From NCBI RefSeq assembly GCF_008831285.2, contig NC_045139.1:7658204-7722203 (forward strand): 64,000 nucleotides of DNA, in the 5' to 3' direction. The notes beneath the pieces were generated by a model, which saw nothing but the letters and a program-made list of their open reading frames with translations, was not told where the DNA came from and ran no database searches. Made by a program: the position numbers and the translations under genes. This document shows, piece by piece, positions 1-10,443 of this stretch. Numbering within the stretch: the stretch's first letter is position 1; each line of letters starts with the position of its first letter. This DNA is from Nymphaea colorata. Its lineage: Eukaryota > Streptophyta > Magnoliopsida > Nymphaeales > Nymphaeaceae.

Positions 1-47
1 TTCGATTGTGGATGGTAAGCTGTACTCATTTGTAGCTTGGTCCTCAG

Positions 48-744
48 TCATGCAAAACAATTTTGCCAAAAGATGCTAAAAAACAAGGGGTTGCAATCAC
101 TTTCTATTGATCGCAGCATGCCATGCAATTTCCGAACATGTTCTTGGAATTCTTTTGCTACTTGTTTGGCAGAAAAGAGATTTGCCAAGGCTATAAAATG
201 TGCATATTGGATAAACAATCTACTACCACCAGTAACCGACTCCTCTTTGGATTGGGGCAACCCTTCAATGGAATCCATGGACAAGTCTTCCGAGATTCTG
301 GTGAATAGGCATGGGGTGAAGAAGGCTTACTGGACGAAGAGTTTTATACTTATGTCGTCAATAAGTATTGGATGCCTTCATATATTCTGAGTTTCTGTTC
401 GTCCTACCAGTTTCCCTCTTCATTCCTGGCCAAAAAAAAGTCTAGCGGATTCACTTATATGTCCCCTCTTCCCCTTGATGTCCCCCTTCTACTCCTTCAT
501 GGAAATGGGAAATCAGTTGCCTGATCAGATTTGAAGTCGGTGGCACACAGACTGTTTTGGTAATAAAGGTATGGTTCCTTTCACCTATATCCATAAGTCT
601 GGACTGAGTTGTGCTCCAACTGCATCTTCTTTTCCTGCAGGGTCCTAGAAGTGCTATGTGCTTATTGTAGCTTGCACATCTCCAAAGTAGGCCTGCACAA
701 CAATGGTAAGAAACTTTGTAATTCAGCCTTACCTTCATCCTCAT
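48..744 (-). pseudogene. gypsy integrase fragment
   Basis: Two pieces are visible on the minus strand. At 451-570 the frame PPTSNLIRQLISHFHEGVEGGHQGEEGTYK resembles the HHCC zinc-binding block (pattern L...H....GGH.G...TY); this reading contains an H...GGH pair but I did not place the CC pair. At 48-284 the frame MDSIEGLPQSK, RLFIQYAHFIALANLFSAKQVA, HGMLRSIESDCNPLFFSIFW matches the rve core (D.IEGLPKS..., KYAHFIALAHPFTA, SDRDPLF.S.FW), with frameshifts between pieces. The catalytic Asp of the SD.DP block is retained as SDCNP, where the second Asp is Asn. It continues towards the left edge. Confidence 0.8.
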
Positions 745-839
745 ATTTTCGAGATTAACAGTTGGCTACTATATTCTCAGTCCTTTCTTACGTATGATGT
801 CAAATTCGTGCCCTGCCAACATCATGACCCATTTTAATT

Positions 840-1190
840 GAGTGGCATTGATTTTTTTCTGCCGCATACAGTGTCCCGAGCTGCTTTGGTCGATAAAAAC
901 CTAAAATTTCCTTCCCAGGTAATGATGCCATTTCTGAATGGCAAGAATCATCATTGTGAGCTCACACTCATATGCTGACATGCTCTTGAACCTCGTTCCT
1001 GTCGCCTTGCTGATAAAGCCATTGGATGTTTCCCTTGGCTTAAAACAGCTCCCACTCCACTTTTGGAGGCATCAGTCTACACATCGTAAAGTTTATTGAA
1101 GTCTGGCGTGTCTAAAACTGGGGTGTTTATAATGGCCTGTTTAAGCTTCTCAAATGCAGCGTCTTTGTCTATCCCGTACAAAATGGTCTT
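840..1190 (-). pseudogene. gypsy RNase H fragment
   Basis: Minus-strand codons read DKDAAFEKLKQAIINTPVL, DTPDFNKLYDV, TDASKSGVGAVLSQGKHP, the connection and first catalytic block of Ty3/gypsy RNase H (TDAS..G.GAVL.Q). A stop separates YDV from TDAS. It lies between RT and integrase in the expected order. The following 200 bp up to about 840 contain weaker traces. Confidence 0.75.
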
Positions 1191-1489
1191 TCTTTAGCAT
1201 GCTGGCCAATGGAGCAACAATAAGGCCATAGTGTCTAACGAATCTGTGGTAGTAACCTGCAAGGCTTAAAAAGCTCTCAACCCCTTCAACCCAATTGGTA
1301 ACTTCCACTTTCATATAGCTGCCACTTTATCCTCTTCCATTTCCGTCTTCATTGAGAGATGGTGTGACCTAAATAGGACATTTGTTCACTGCCGAATGCA
1401 CGCTTAGAAGATATACCATGAGGCTGATGGACTCTCAAGCACTTGTAACACCACCTTAAATGGCCTCGATGTTCCTCTTTATTTCTTTG

Positions 1490-1890
1490 TAAGTCAGTAT
1501 ATCATTGAAAAAACAAGGACAAACCTTCTCAAAAAATGGACGAAAAATGTGATTTGTTAAGGCTTGGAATGTCATGGTTGCATTTGTTAATCCGAAGGGC
1601 ATTACCTTGAATTCATAATCACTTTCGTGCATATGAAATGTGGTCTTGCAATATATCTTCCTTGGCCATACGAATTACCCTGCGCCTTAGGTTCAACTTG
1701 GAATAGATTGCATCCCCTTGTAATTCGTCCAACAACTCTCAATAACAGGGATGAGATATCTATTCTTGATCATGATTGTATTGAGTGCCCTATAATCAAC
1801 ACAAGATCTCCAAGTCGCGATTTTTTTCTTACTAACAAGCCTGGAGAAGAATAAGGGCTCCTACTAGGCTCGATCTCCCATCAGCATGTT
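1490..1890 (-). pseudogene. gypsy reverse transcriptase fragment
   Basis: The minus-strand translation, allowing frameshifts, gives PSRSPYSSPGLLVRKK, then CVDYRALNTIMIKNRY.IPVIE, then HESDYEFKVMPFGLTNATMTFQAL, then NHIFRPFFEK and a decayed FFNDIL in place of the YxDD/FxDDIL active site. These are consecutive blocks of the gypsy RT palm and fingers. Stops occur inside the central block near 1660-1700, so this is a relic. Confidence 0.85.
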
Positions 1891-2140
1891 TTGTTTAGTT
1901 TTTCTATCTCCCCTTTTTGTATATGGTTGTATCCATATGGTCTTAGATTAACTAGCTTAGACCCAACCTCTAGTTTGGTGATCAAATTCACAACTAGGAG
2001 GCAGTACTTTAAGACCCTCAAACACATCTTACATATGCACCCATAATATCTTGCAGAAATGATGGGTTCCTTCGACTTGTCACTTAACTGCTGGCTGCTC
2101 GATTCAGTTGTCATTAGCAGAAAATACAGTCCCTCTTGGT

Positions 2141-2587
2141 CTAATTTTTGCAGGTTGTAGGTTGTAGATTGTCATTACGACAAGGCTGTGCTGCAGTTAC
2201 AGCCTGGATATAAATAGGTCCACAAGCTCCTTTAAAAGTCATTATCATAGCAGTGAAATCCCATGCTACACTCCCCAACTGTTTGAGATTGAATACCAAA
2301 AACAAGGTCTTTTCTACCCATAGCCAGGGAAATAGCTCCACAATGAATTTCTGATTGTTTTTCTCTCTTTCTTCTTGAGGGTAGCATCCCTTAGACCGTA
2401 ATGAACTCTCATTACCCACCACCACTTTGAATCCTAGTTGTTCAAGTATCTTGCATGCACATATTTCAGCAGTCATTTCCCTAATAAAATTATGCATGGA
2501 ACCCATGTCCACCAATATACTAATGTTGCACCCTTTCAATTTCCCAACACATGCATCACTTGGGGAACATTGTCCCCTCCTAGCCAT
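2141..2587 (-). pseudogene. gypsy aspartic protease-region fragment
   Basis: The frame carries ISILVDMGSMHNFI, which corresponds to the retropepsin active-site motif LVDSGSTHNFI of plant gypsy elements. Here the Ser after the catalytic Asp is Met (DSG to DMG) and the Thr of DSGST is also Met, so catalysis is unlikely. It sits between gag and reverse transcriptase as expected. The frame stays open for 148 codons, which is long for such a decayed copy but is probably chance. Confidence 0.75.
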
Positions 2588-3188
2588 GAATAGATATCTC
2601 AGGAATTAACTCTTCCAGAGTGTCCTCAGCCTCACTTTCTGCCCCTTCATCAACTGTTTCGGGAGGCCTCTCATGATTCGTCCATTGAGTACATATGTAG
2701 CTTTTTACATGTGTGCTCGGGGCTCTATTTCTCGTCACATTGAAAGCAAAGGCCCTTCCTCCTATGTTCTTTAATCTGGTCTGGGTTCAATCTTTTAATT
2801 AACACTTGCTTGTTTCTAGGAGGTTCATTGGCTGCTGGCAATCCTTTCTGTTTTCTTTTATCGCCACATGTTCCCTATCAGCACCTTACCCATTTGCTCT
2901 CCTTCCAATCGATAATCAGCCTGCTAGATTTCTTTCAGCTATTCGTGCTAACTCAAAAGCTTCCAAGAGACTTTGGCGCCTTGCCTCCTGCACTTCTATG
3001 TGGTATTCTTCTTTTAACCCTTCAAGTAAGGTGCCAATCAATGATTTGATGGGCCACCCATTACCATATTGCTTAATTTTTCAAAGTCTGTCTGGTATTC
3101 ACTCACCTTCTTAGATTAATTCTACGTTGTAGTCTACACATGTGGAGGGTCCAAAACTCCCTGTTAGCTCCTCCACAAAGGAATCCCA

Positions 3189-3386
3189 CTATGGCTTCCC
3201 CTGCTGAGCAACTAACCACCTGTACCAGCTGTTTGCTGCCCCCTCCAAATGAACTGCCGCATGAGAGACCCTCCATTCCGGTAGAATTCTTTGACGATCA
3301 AAGAACTGTTCTGTCCTGAATGCCCAGCTTAATGGATGATCTCTATAAAATTTAGGAAACTCATTTTGGGACGCTGATATACCCAT
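3189..3386 (-). pseudogene. gypsy gag fragment
   Basis: The 65-residue frame contains DHPLSWAFRTEQFFD and VHLEGAANSWYRWL, the pattern of the plant retrotransposon gag domain (usually DPxxWxxRxEQFF ... LEGxAxxWYRW). Upstream minus-strand codons up to about 3575 (IDMAKKTQSILFEHQ) look like the gag start but are interrupted by stops. It encodes the structural protein remnant of the gypsy element and is not functional. Confidence 0.8.
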
Positions 3387-3623
3387 TCGTTTCCATTAGT
3401 ATTTGGTAAACCAATAGAGGCACCATTAGGAGGTGGTGACGTGGCGGAGATGGATTTGAAGGACCGTGCGAAGGTGTCATAGATTCAGCCCCCCACGTTT
3501 CATCCCTCTTCCATCAGTTGTTCACCCTCCTGTGTGGCTGATTTCCTCTCTCAGCAATGTCGTCAGCTCTTGATGCTCAAACAATATGGACTGCGTCTTT
3601 TTTGCCATATCAATCATACCTCA

Positions 3624-4052
3624 ATAAATACAAAAACTACAATTTATACAAGATAAGAGAGAGTGAGAGAGAGCGGTTGGAGTCTCCAGTGGCTAGAATT
3701 CTAGGTGTTGGACAGTTGGAGAGTCCAGCGGCTAGCAGAGTCAGCTGAAATGTTCACTGACAAAAAAATAGAAATAGAAATACAAGAAAAAGAAAAAATA
3801 AGAAATACAAATGTACAAAGAAAAAATGCAATATTAAAATTTAAAAGTCTGTAGTCTGTAAGAGGGAGATAACTCACCCACATGCAGCCTAACCTCACTG
3901 AGAATTAGGGTAAAGGCCCTCTGAGCACGAGGGATTCACTTTATTAAGATCAACCATGCCCTAATATATCATGTAAGTCCCTTATAAGGGCCTGAAATGG
4001 GTCTGTTACTCTTTTAAGACCCGACCATATCCCCTATTCTATTAGTACTACA
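3624..4052 (-). repeat. Probable 5' LTR of the gypsy element
   Basis: About 430 bp on the minus strand from TGTAGTACTAATAG (ending at 4052) to the point where a degenerate primer-binding sequence (GGTATGATTGATATGG, minus strand, near 3607-3623) begins. It contains an AATAAA signal on the minus strand (near 3940) and no coding potential. The inner boundary is uncertain because the terminal CA seems mutated and the second LTR is not in the window for comparison. Confidence 0.5.
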
Positions 4053-4053
4053 T

Positions 4054-4821
4054 ATCAGGGTCTGATGCTGTCACATTGCTTGGCTGTAATGCATTATCAT
4101 CCTTATGCTGAACAAAATTGACATTATGCCTGGGTTCTTTCTGTTGAGTGTTGACTGAAACTCCATGTGAGGGCAAATCCCAACAGTCTGCTGCACTATG
4201 ACCGCATTTCTTATTTACCTGACATATGATCACACGCTTCTATCATTAGTATTATGTGGTAATGGTAGAATTCCCTTTCTAGACAAATAAAATCTAGCTT
4301 TACCTTTGCCTCTTCCTCCTTTTCGTTAAATTTGTCCGTCCTCGACAATGGGTTGCCCAATGTTGGCCAGTTTATCTGAGATGCCTTTCATTTGTTCGTG
4401 TTTTCCATAACTTATGAATCCTTTTTCCTGTATTCTAGACCTCCTCCTTCAACTACATGGCATACTTTTCTGAAATTTGAGAATATATCTCATGGAGCAT
4501 CCACCAAATCTCCTTGGCATTCATCCATCATCTGTGCTGACAAGTACTTCCCAAGACAAGGTAGATATGCAACAACATTCTGTCTTAGCACACCCGAAGA
4601 CAATAGCAGCATATGTATTTGGAGTCTTGGACTGACTTTCTATTCTCTCCTTCCCCTTTTGTCTCTTCAAAGAACCTAGGTGGGATAGGATCAGACTCAT
4701 GCAAGTGTCCATCAAGTCTAATGTTGTAAATGGAGGCATTTGATCTGCCCAGATCAGGTAATAGGAGGACATCAACTTCTCCAGGAACAATGGTTGGGAA
4801 GAAAAGATGGCTTATGGCCAA
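4054..4821 (-). pseudogene. copia gag fragment with CCHC knuckle
   Basis: Two overlapping minus frames (4585-4821 and 4521-4790) together give VPxKLMSSYYLIWADQM.P followed by LDGHLHESDPIPPRF, the N-terminal copia gag block (L...NYLLW..Q....L.G..L.GHL.G). A frameshift lies near 4750. Further on, 4200-4233 reads CQVNKKCGHSAADCW, a CCHC zinc knuckle with the second Cys displaced (normally C-x2-C-x4-H-x4-C). The frame ends at the gypsy LTR border. Not functional. Confidence 0.7.
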
Positions 4822-5206
4822 AGAAAAGCGGGAATTTTAGCCATGGCACACAAATTGTAGCTTTAAACTGATTGGAAGAGCAGAGGGGGTTCAAATGTAT
4901 GAATGGAGACAAACATTAGGTTCACGCTCTTTTTCTCCATGTAAGAATAGAGGACTAAAGAAAGGAAAGACATGAGAGGTATAAGAAAGGAGTTCTAGCC
5001 GTGAGTGTTTTATAGAAAGCAGCCACCCAAATGAAACAAAACAGCAAACAGAGTCTGCTCAGATTGAGAGCAAATTCAGACAGATGAAGTAGCGGTTCAA
5101 GAAGAAGGGAAAAGGTATTGAGCAGGTGAACAAAGGAGGGGGGGGGGGTTGTGGGGGAGAGAGAGAGAGAGACCTTGGACCAATCAGAGAGTATACCAAA
5201 ACACCT

Positions 5207-5218
5207 ATTCTGATACCA
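5207..5218 (-). other. Primer-binding site (tRNA-iMet type)
   Basis: TGGTATCAGAAT on the minus strand matches the TGGTATCAGAGC complement of plant initiator tRNA-Met, the usual copia primer site, and lies directly 3' of the candidate LTR. Confidence 0.6.
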
Positions 5219-5451
5219 TATAAACTTTTCCAGCAGGAAACCTTGATTGGGACTGAAGAGACAGGAGTTAAGAGTCATGAGAGCACTGGCCAAGGTCCCA
5301 TGATGGAAAGGTGAAAGGCCTTCAGCTCTTTCCATTATTATCAATAAAAGAGATTGGTTTACGTTGGTGTTCCAGAAAATGCTATAATACCTCAAGTGGA
5401 ATTAGTTATTACAGAAATAGAACCATTTATGAGAAATTACTGAAAGCAACA
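5219..5451 (-). repeat. Candidate copia 5' LTR
   Basis: Minus strand from TGTTGCTTTCAG (5451) to the base before the primer-binding site (5219), about 233 bp. It contains TTTTATTGATAATAATGGAAAGA, typical of the transcription-end part of copia LTRs. The inner end reads TATA rather than CA, and no second copy is in the window, so the limits are tentative. Confidence 0.4.
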
Positions 5452-8400
5452 CTATGATAATATAACTATAGTCCTAAGAAATGTTCCCTCTTTACCGACT
5501 ATAGCTATGAAAGCTTCTGTTTGTACTTTGTGCTTTTTGCATGCATGTGTGTATGTGCATATGCTCTATGTGCATACAGTTGTATATTTATAAATGGAGG
5601 GGTCTTAAGTATAAACCTATGCATGCATTTTTTTTTTTTTTTTTGTGGAATGGGTTGCAAGTAGATCTAGAAAATTAAGAATTTTGTGTTATTTTTGCAA
5701 CTTATATGACATTTTACAAGCCATCTTCGTTTCATCCTAAAACATGAAGAGTTTCCTTTTTTTTTTATGAATTATATGATGTTTAGTGAACTATGTTTTA
5801 TTTATTTGTTCATTTTTGTTCCACAAAATAAGTGTACTTTCTCGGCTTGCAAATATACTATAACTCTCTTCACAGAGAAGCTCCAGGAATTCCAAGATGG
5901 CCTTTTAGTAATCTAAGCTCTGTAATGACTGGATTACATTAATATCAGCATGTTAATCTACCTCTGAACCCCATTTCATGATTCACATGGAGCCATATAA
6001 GCTAGTCCAGGCTGGTTCATCTGTCCAAGTCCACTGCTTTGTGTGTCTTTTGGTTAATAAGTGGCGATTTGCAATTTTCTATTAAACATTTCTCTAGCAT
6101 TATATTTACTCATTTATTCATTTAACTCTTTACTTTCAAGCAAGGGGATGATCCTTGATTTTACTAGACCCTCCTGTTCAAAAAGCACATCCTTATTCCT
6201 GAGCAACCCACTCTTTTCAGTTTCTCTTGGCGATCTAAAGTAAATAAATTTTACGACGACGAGCCATGCGAAGAAGATGGTATTACACATCTTATGGCTT
6301 CTCATTTATGATAGTTTGTTTTGTGAGAGTCTTGGGAATACTGTGAAATGAATTTGAGACCATATGTCCATGGATGAGATAATGGTTGCTTAAGCTTTGT
6401 GACTCTTAGAGTGTTATTACATGGGTTTTTGAAAAAATGTTCATTTAGGTTCAACTGTTCTACTGTCAAAGCTTGAAAAACCTGTAATCAAAAGATCACC
6501 TTCATCGGTGTTCATATTCTACTCTTCTATTGTGGTTGAAACTTTTTAATTTTAAAATGGTTCTGGCTTTTTTAGATAATTGTTTTATCTATAGAATGTT
6601 GTCCTATTCATCAATGCATGTTTACTGCATTTCTATTTTTGTTTTACACAAACTGGCCCTTCTAGTACCTGATTTCTTTTTTGTGTTTTTTTTGGCATGC
6701 TTCTCACAAGTGCCTTACTAAGTGGCTTCATTTCTGTTAATCTGGATGATCGCATCTCCAACCCTGTTTAGATTTGCTCTCTGGATGTCTCAGAGTCTTT
6801 ACAGGGCTTCTTCTCTACCTTGTATCTTACCAGATGTGGGTTTATGCTGTCAGCAACCCTCAGTGTGGAAATGTCAGAGATTGTGTATCCTTCCACCAAT
6901 TGTATGTACTGTTCCAATTGCCATGTACTCTTCTTTGACAATTATTGTGTAGGGTCAGACACCATGATGTTTGTAATCCTTTCTCTCAACAAAATGCGGT
7001 GCTTGGGTTGGGTTGCCTTGTAACTGTATTCTGGGTTACCATGGGGTTATACGTGTATGTGGCTCACCACTTGCCCTACCAATATATATGTAACATACTC
7101 TGTGGGTGGGATTTGTATTATTTTCCTTTCTTGGTTGTTAAGGTGATTTGGGATCTTGTAAGTTTGGAAAGGTAGATATCGTGCCCTGTCTGGATTGCTG
7201 GTATTACCACTAATCTGGAGATACAGTAATCATCATGTACTTTGAGCCACAGCTGGAAATCAATTGTACATGCTTATGGATTCTTTTGTACTAGGGCTTA
7301 GAGCCCTACTTTGCTTTGTACTTGTATTCTGGAGGTAGATACTCTTTTGTTCTTGATTTTGTATTTAGCTTTGAAGTACCTGCTAATTTGTACTCCCCAT
7401 TCATGTAAGTCAGAATGAGGGACCACATTTGTAACTGGGAGTTTATGTAATGTGTTGCCTTGTAACTACATTTAGGATAAGTGTGTAATTGGTTGATGTT
7501 TACCTTTTTGTTAAATGCACTTGCATGTGCACTTTGTCTGCATTCCCCTGAGAAGATTCATGTTTGATGTGCACAATGATTCTAGTGCTTCATTTGTATC
7601 TGGAATATGCTGATGATATCTGCTCAGTGCCAAAGGCCTTCACTGTAAGGCCATGCTGGCAACTGTTGGCTTCACAGTCACAATTCCATGATTGGTTGTA
7701 GCTCTTGTTAAATTGTTTTTTCTGTCCATCTTTTATGTACTGCTATAATTGCTTTGTCGTTGGCTTGGTAGGGTATGCTGTGGTGGTTGAGACCGCAAAA
7801 TCTTCTTTCTTTTCTCTTTATTAGTTGTTGACAGACTTTTACTATTTGAGGGGATAAAAGATTCTTTACCATTGAATTATTTGGTAGGACATGCTCCCAG
7901 ACGTATTGGGTGTGGGAGTGACCAAACAAAGACACGGATATATTTTGTGCTTCTTTTATTACTTTGTGTCGTATATGCATGTGGATCTGATTGCCTTGTT
8001 GATGATGGAAAGTTGGTTGGCAGTTCGTCATTCATTCAGGTACCTGCATATTTTCAATAGTGCTCTAGAAGTGTGTAAACGGATTGTGGTTGCTTGTATC
8101 TTCTGGAGTGCCTGTGGGCGCAGATTGTGGAAATAAAGGTTCTTATTTTTCCCAAATGAGATTTAGTTAGATCACGATGCAGTGTAAGCCTGCGAAAAGA
8201 GCTGGGTTCTCTTGGGTCCAGATATGTTCAAATTTGATCCAGATCTCGTCTGTTTTAGTTGGTATGCCTATCTAGTCTACGACAGTAAGAAGATTGTTGT
8301 GTTACACATATACCTCGCAAGAACACATTCTTGTTTTAGGAAATATGATGTGATTATTTCCAGCATTTGATTGTTGGATTTAATAATGTTTATGACATCC

Positions 8401-9959
8401 TCCTTTACGAAACAGCAATTTGTGTTCCAGGCGGACAGTTCTGCTGTGTAAATTCACTTAATGTCATCCATATTTAATTGTCATTGACAAATCTATTTTT
8501 GACATTTGATTTATAAGGTAATTTCCCCCCTTTTGTCTATACTGACGATGTTCGGCTGCTTATCCTAATTATGTGCTTCGTAAATAAGTCTGTCCTCTGT
8601 TGGAAATATTTGTTCGACATTCTGTGTGCATTGTTTCCCTCCTTTCATCTTTCTAAGAGAATCTCCGACCATCTTATTAAAAGACGACTTCTTGTTGGAA
8701 ATTCAATTTCAGGTTCTTATTTGTAATGTTCAAGGTTGGGATGATTTTGTCATGGTTACTGTGTGGATGAATATGTCGATGGCTCGTGCTAGGAAGTTTA
8801 GAAAACCATTTGGTTTAAACATCCTTATTTGATCTTCTCTTAGGCATGCTTTCAGTTCTTTACGATCTGTCTTGCGAGAAAAATCTGTCATGACCATTGG
8901 CAGCAGTGCTATGCCGTTGAGCCTGCTTTGATTAACATGGAAAGGTTGGATCTATCTAAACTGCCAACCTGAATCAAAGTTCTCTTGGGTTGGATGAAGC
9001 AAATTGGATGTGATTTAATGGTAGTCATTTGCATTTAGGCTCAAGTTTATACTTAATTTAAATTTGATTACATCTTGCAGACATCAGACTGGCCGTCTTT
9101 TGTTCGGTTGTTGCAGAAATCATGCCATTCGGCCAAAATCTGAACTATACGGGGCCAGATTTGGTCTGCTTCTACTGTTTGAAGCGGGTTTCTGTAACCC
9201 TTTGTCGGGCCGCCGTTGCCTCCTGTGTGCATCGACTCACTAGAGCCGTCGTGGCTCCAATGGATGTTACTGAGTATTACGAAGTTTTCAGTGATAATAT
9301 AATATAGTGTTTGCATATTTTAAACGGCCTTATACACGACAACAAATGTATTTTAATTGTTTATTATGATAGATGAACCAAGTTAGTCTCTCTTAGCTTT
9401 TTAATTTCTTACTGGGTTGGTTACAAGTGAGCTTTGGTAAGCTGATCCAAGTAGAAGGCCAAGTGCTTGGCCCATTTCCCAGCCCCGTTGTCTATTCAGA
9501 GTCCATTATCAATTTTCTCATCTCACCGTCCCGGTTACTGTCACCATTTAAATTGTCATTACTCAACTGAGCATGTGTGTGTATATATATATATATATAG
9601 CTGATAGTTGTTAGATGGTTTAAAATTCAAAATTTCAACGTTAAAATGACTAAAAATCATTGTTAAAGCCACTTTATACCATTGGCGCATCATAAACCAT
9701 TGCAAGTGCCAGTGTAGTAATTGACTTGGTTACTTCTTTATCATGTACGAGTGAGAGCAGATCGGGTCAGGCCGAGCATCGCAGGGCACTAGTATGCATT
9801 GAATTAGTGATTTCGTTGCCATTGCGTTCAATAAAATCAGATACACTCATTATGGATTTTAATCAGGTTCGGTTAGTCTGACAAATTTGACTGCGTAAGA
9901 GTGACAAATGCTCAACTATTCACAATTGGTTTCCCGGAAAGCATTGAACCAATGATCAC
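5452..9959. other. No convincing gene; T-rich on the plus strand
   Basis: About 4.5 kb with a T-rich plus strand, as in plant introns and UTRs, and no long frame or recognisable domain. Simple tracts are T18 at 5627-5644 and (AT)n near 9582-9598. Two short stretches look like terminal exons (5876-5942 and 9081-9140) and are listed as findings. The region could be introns or 3' UTR of a gene disrupted by the transposon block to the left, but nothing proves transcription. Confidence 0.5.
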
Positions 9960-10021
9960 CCAGGACTTCTGTGTCCCACTAGTGGCGCAAAGGGCTGTGC
10001 ACCACGGTAGGGTTTTCAATT

Positions 10022-10136
10022 AGGTGAAGTCGTTAACAAGGGAACCTGCGGCTGGATGGCGATAGGGGTTGGGTGGGGGTTTTGACTGAGGTGAAGTCGT
10101 AACCAGGTAGCCGTAGGGGAACTCGTGGCTGGATGG
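10022..10136 (+). pseudogene. Doubled fragment like the 3' end of plant mitochondrial 18S rRNA
   Basis: 10022-10059 reads AGGTGAAGTCGTTAACAAGG then GAACCTGCGGCTGGATGG, and 10089-10136 reads AGGTGAAGTCGTAACCAGG, TAGCCGTAGGGGAAC, then CGTGGCTGGATGG. Both match the universal small-subunit 3' end (GGTGAAGTCGTAACAAGG), and the GTAGCCGTAGGGGAACCTGCGGCTGGAT form is that of plant mitochondrial rrn18, not nuclear 18S (GTTTCCGTAGGTG) or plastid 16S (GTAGCCGTACTGGAAGG). The first copy lacks the TAGCCGTAGG block. The two copies are about 67 bp apart and both continue into GCxxTAGGGG, so the unit was duplicated after arrival. No rRNA function is expected. Confidence 0.65.
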
Positions 10137-10364
10137 CACTAGGGGCCGGGAATTGTGGGGTTCTATGCACGGTAGAAGCTTTCTTCACAAGGATGGTTTC
10201 TCCATAGACAATGCAACCTTAAATCATGTTTCTAATCTGCATCATTTACCCTCGTAGGAGCCACTCTTCTTCATCTGCCTGCATTGCATCAACGTCGACT
10301 AAATAATGTAGTCCGTTTTAGTATACATTTACAATTAGTTTCTGTCGGAAACGATAACACAACA

Positions 10365-10438
10365 GGTGCTGTGGTGTAGTCGGTTATCACGTCAGTCTTA
10401 CACACTGAAGGTCCCCAGTTCGAACCTGGGCAGCACCA
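10365..10438 (+). tRNA. trnV-UAC: tRNA-Val (anticodon UAC)
   Basis: A 74-nt cloverleaf. The acceptor arm GGTGCTG (10365-10371) pairs with CAGCACC (10431-10437), with discriminator A at 10438. The anticodon arm is TCAGT-CTTACAC-ACTGA, giving loop CTTACAC and anticodon TAC, which reads GUA valine codons. The T arm is CCCAG-TTCGAAC-CTGGG. The A box (TGGTGTAGTCGG) and B box (GTTCGAACC) are intact, there is no intron, CCA is not encoded, and the sequence resembles nuclear plant tRNA-Val. The upstream CACAACA fits the CAA motif of plant tRNA genes. It should be transcribed by RNA polymerase III. Confidence 0.95.
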
Positions 10439-10439
10439 C

Positions 10440-10443
10440 TTTT
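10440..10443 (+). terminator. Pol III T-run terminator for the tRNA-Val gene
   Basis: TTTT begins two bases after the discriminator, with a much longer back-up T run at 10465-10476. Both are on the coding strand, as expected for RNA polymerase III. Confidence 0.75.

Larger units (their letters stand above)
1..4052 (-). mobile_element. Decayed Ty3/gypsy LTR retrotransposon, left end outside window
   Basis: Read on the minus strand, the order is 5' LTR (about 4052-3624), gag, protease, reverse transcriptase, RNase H, integrase, which is the Ty3/gypsy order. Each domain is recognisable but broken by frameshifts and stops, so the copy is dead. The integrase core reaches the left edge, so the 3' LTR should lie just left of the window. 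The putative 5' LTR starts with TGTAGTACTAATAG in the middle of a Ty1/copia gag reading frame, which makes this the younger of two nested elements. The lineage within gypsy was not resolved. Confidence 0.85.
4053..5451 (-). mobile_element. Ty1/copia LTR retrotransposon, 5' part
   Basis: On the minus strand there is a candidate LTR (5451-5219), a good primer-binding site TGGTATCAGAAT (5218-5207), a leader and a gag relic with a CCHC knuckle. It stops abruptly at 4052 where the gypsy LTR begins, so its 3' part should resume left of the window. The leader carries a (GA)n/(G)n tract at 5135-5171. The copy is broken by frameshifts. Confidence 0.7.

Noticed and set aside
6530..8136. Cluster of 60-100 codon plus- and minus-strand frames
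   Set aside because: T-rich hydrophobic translations with no domain, typical of noncoding T-rich DNA.
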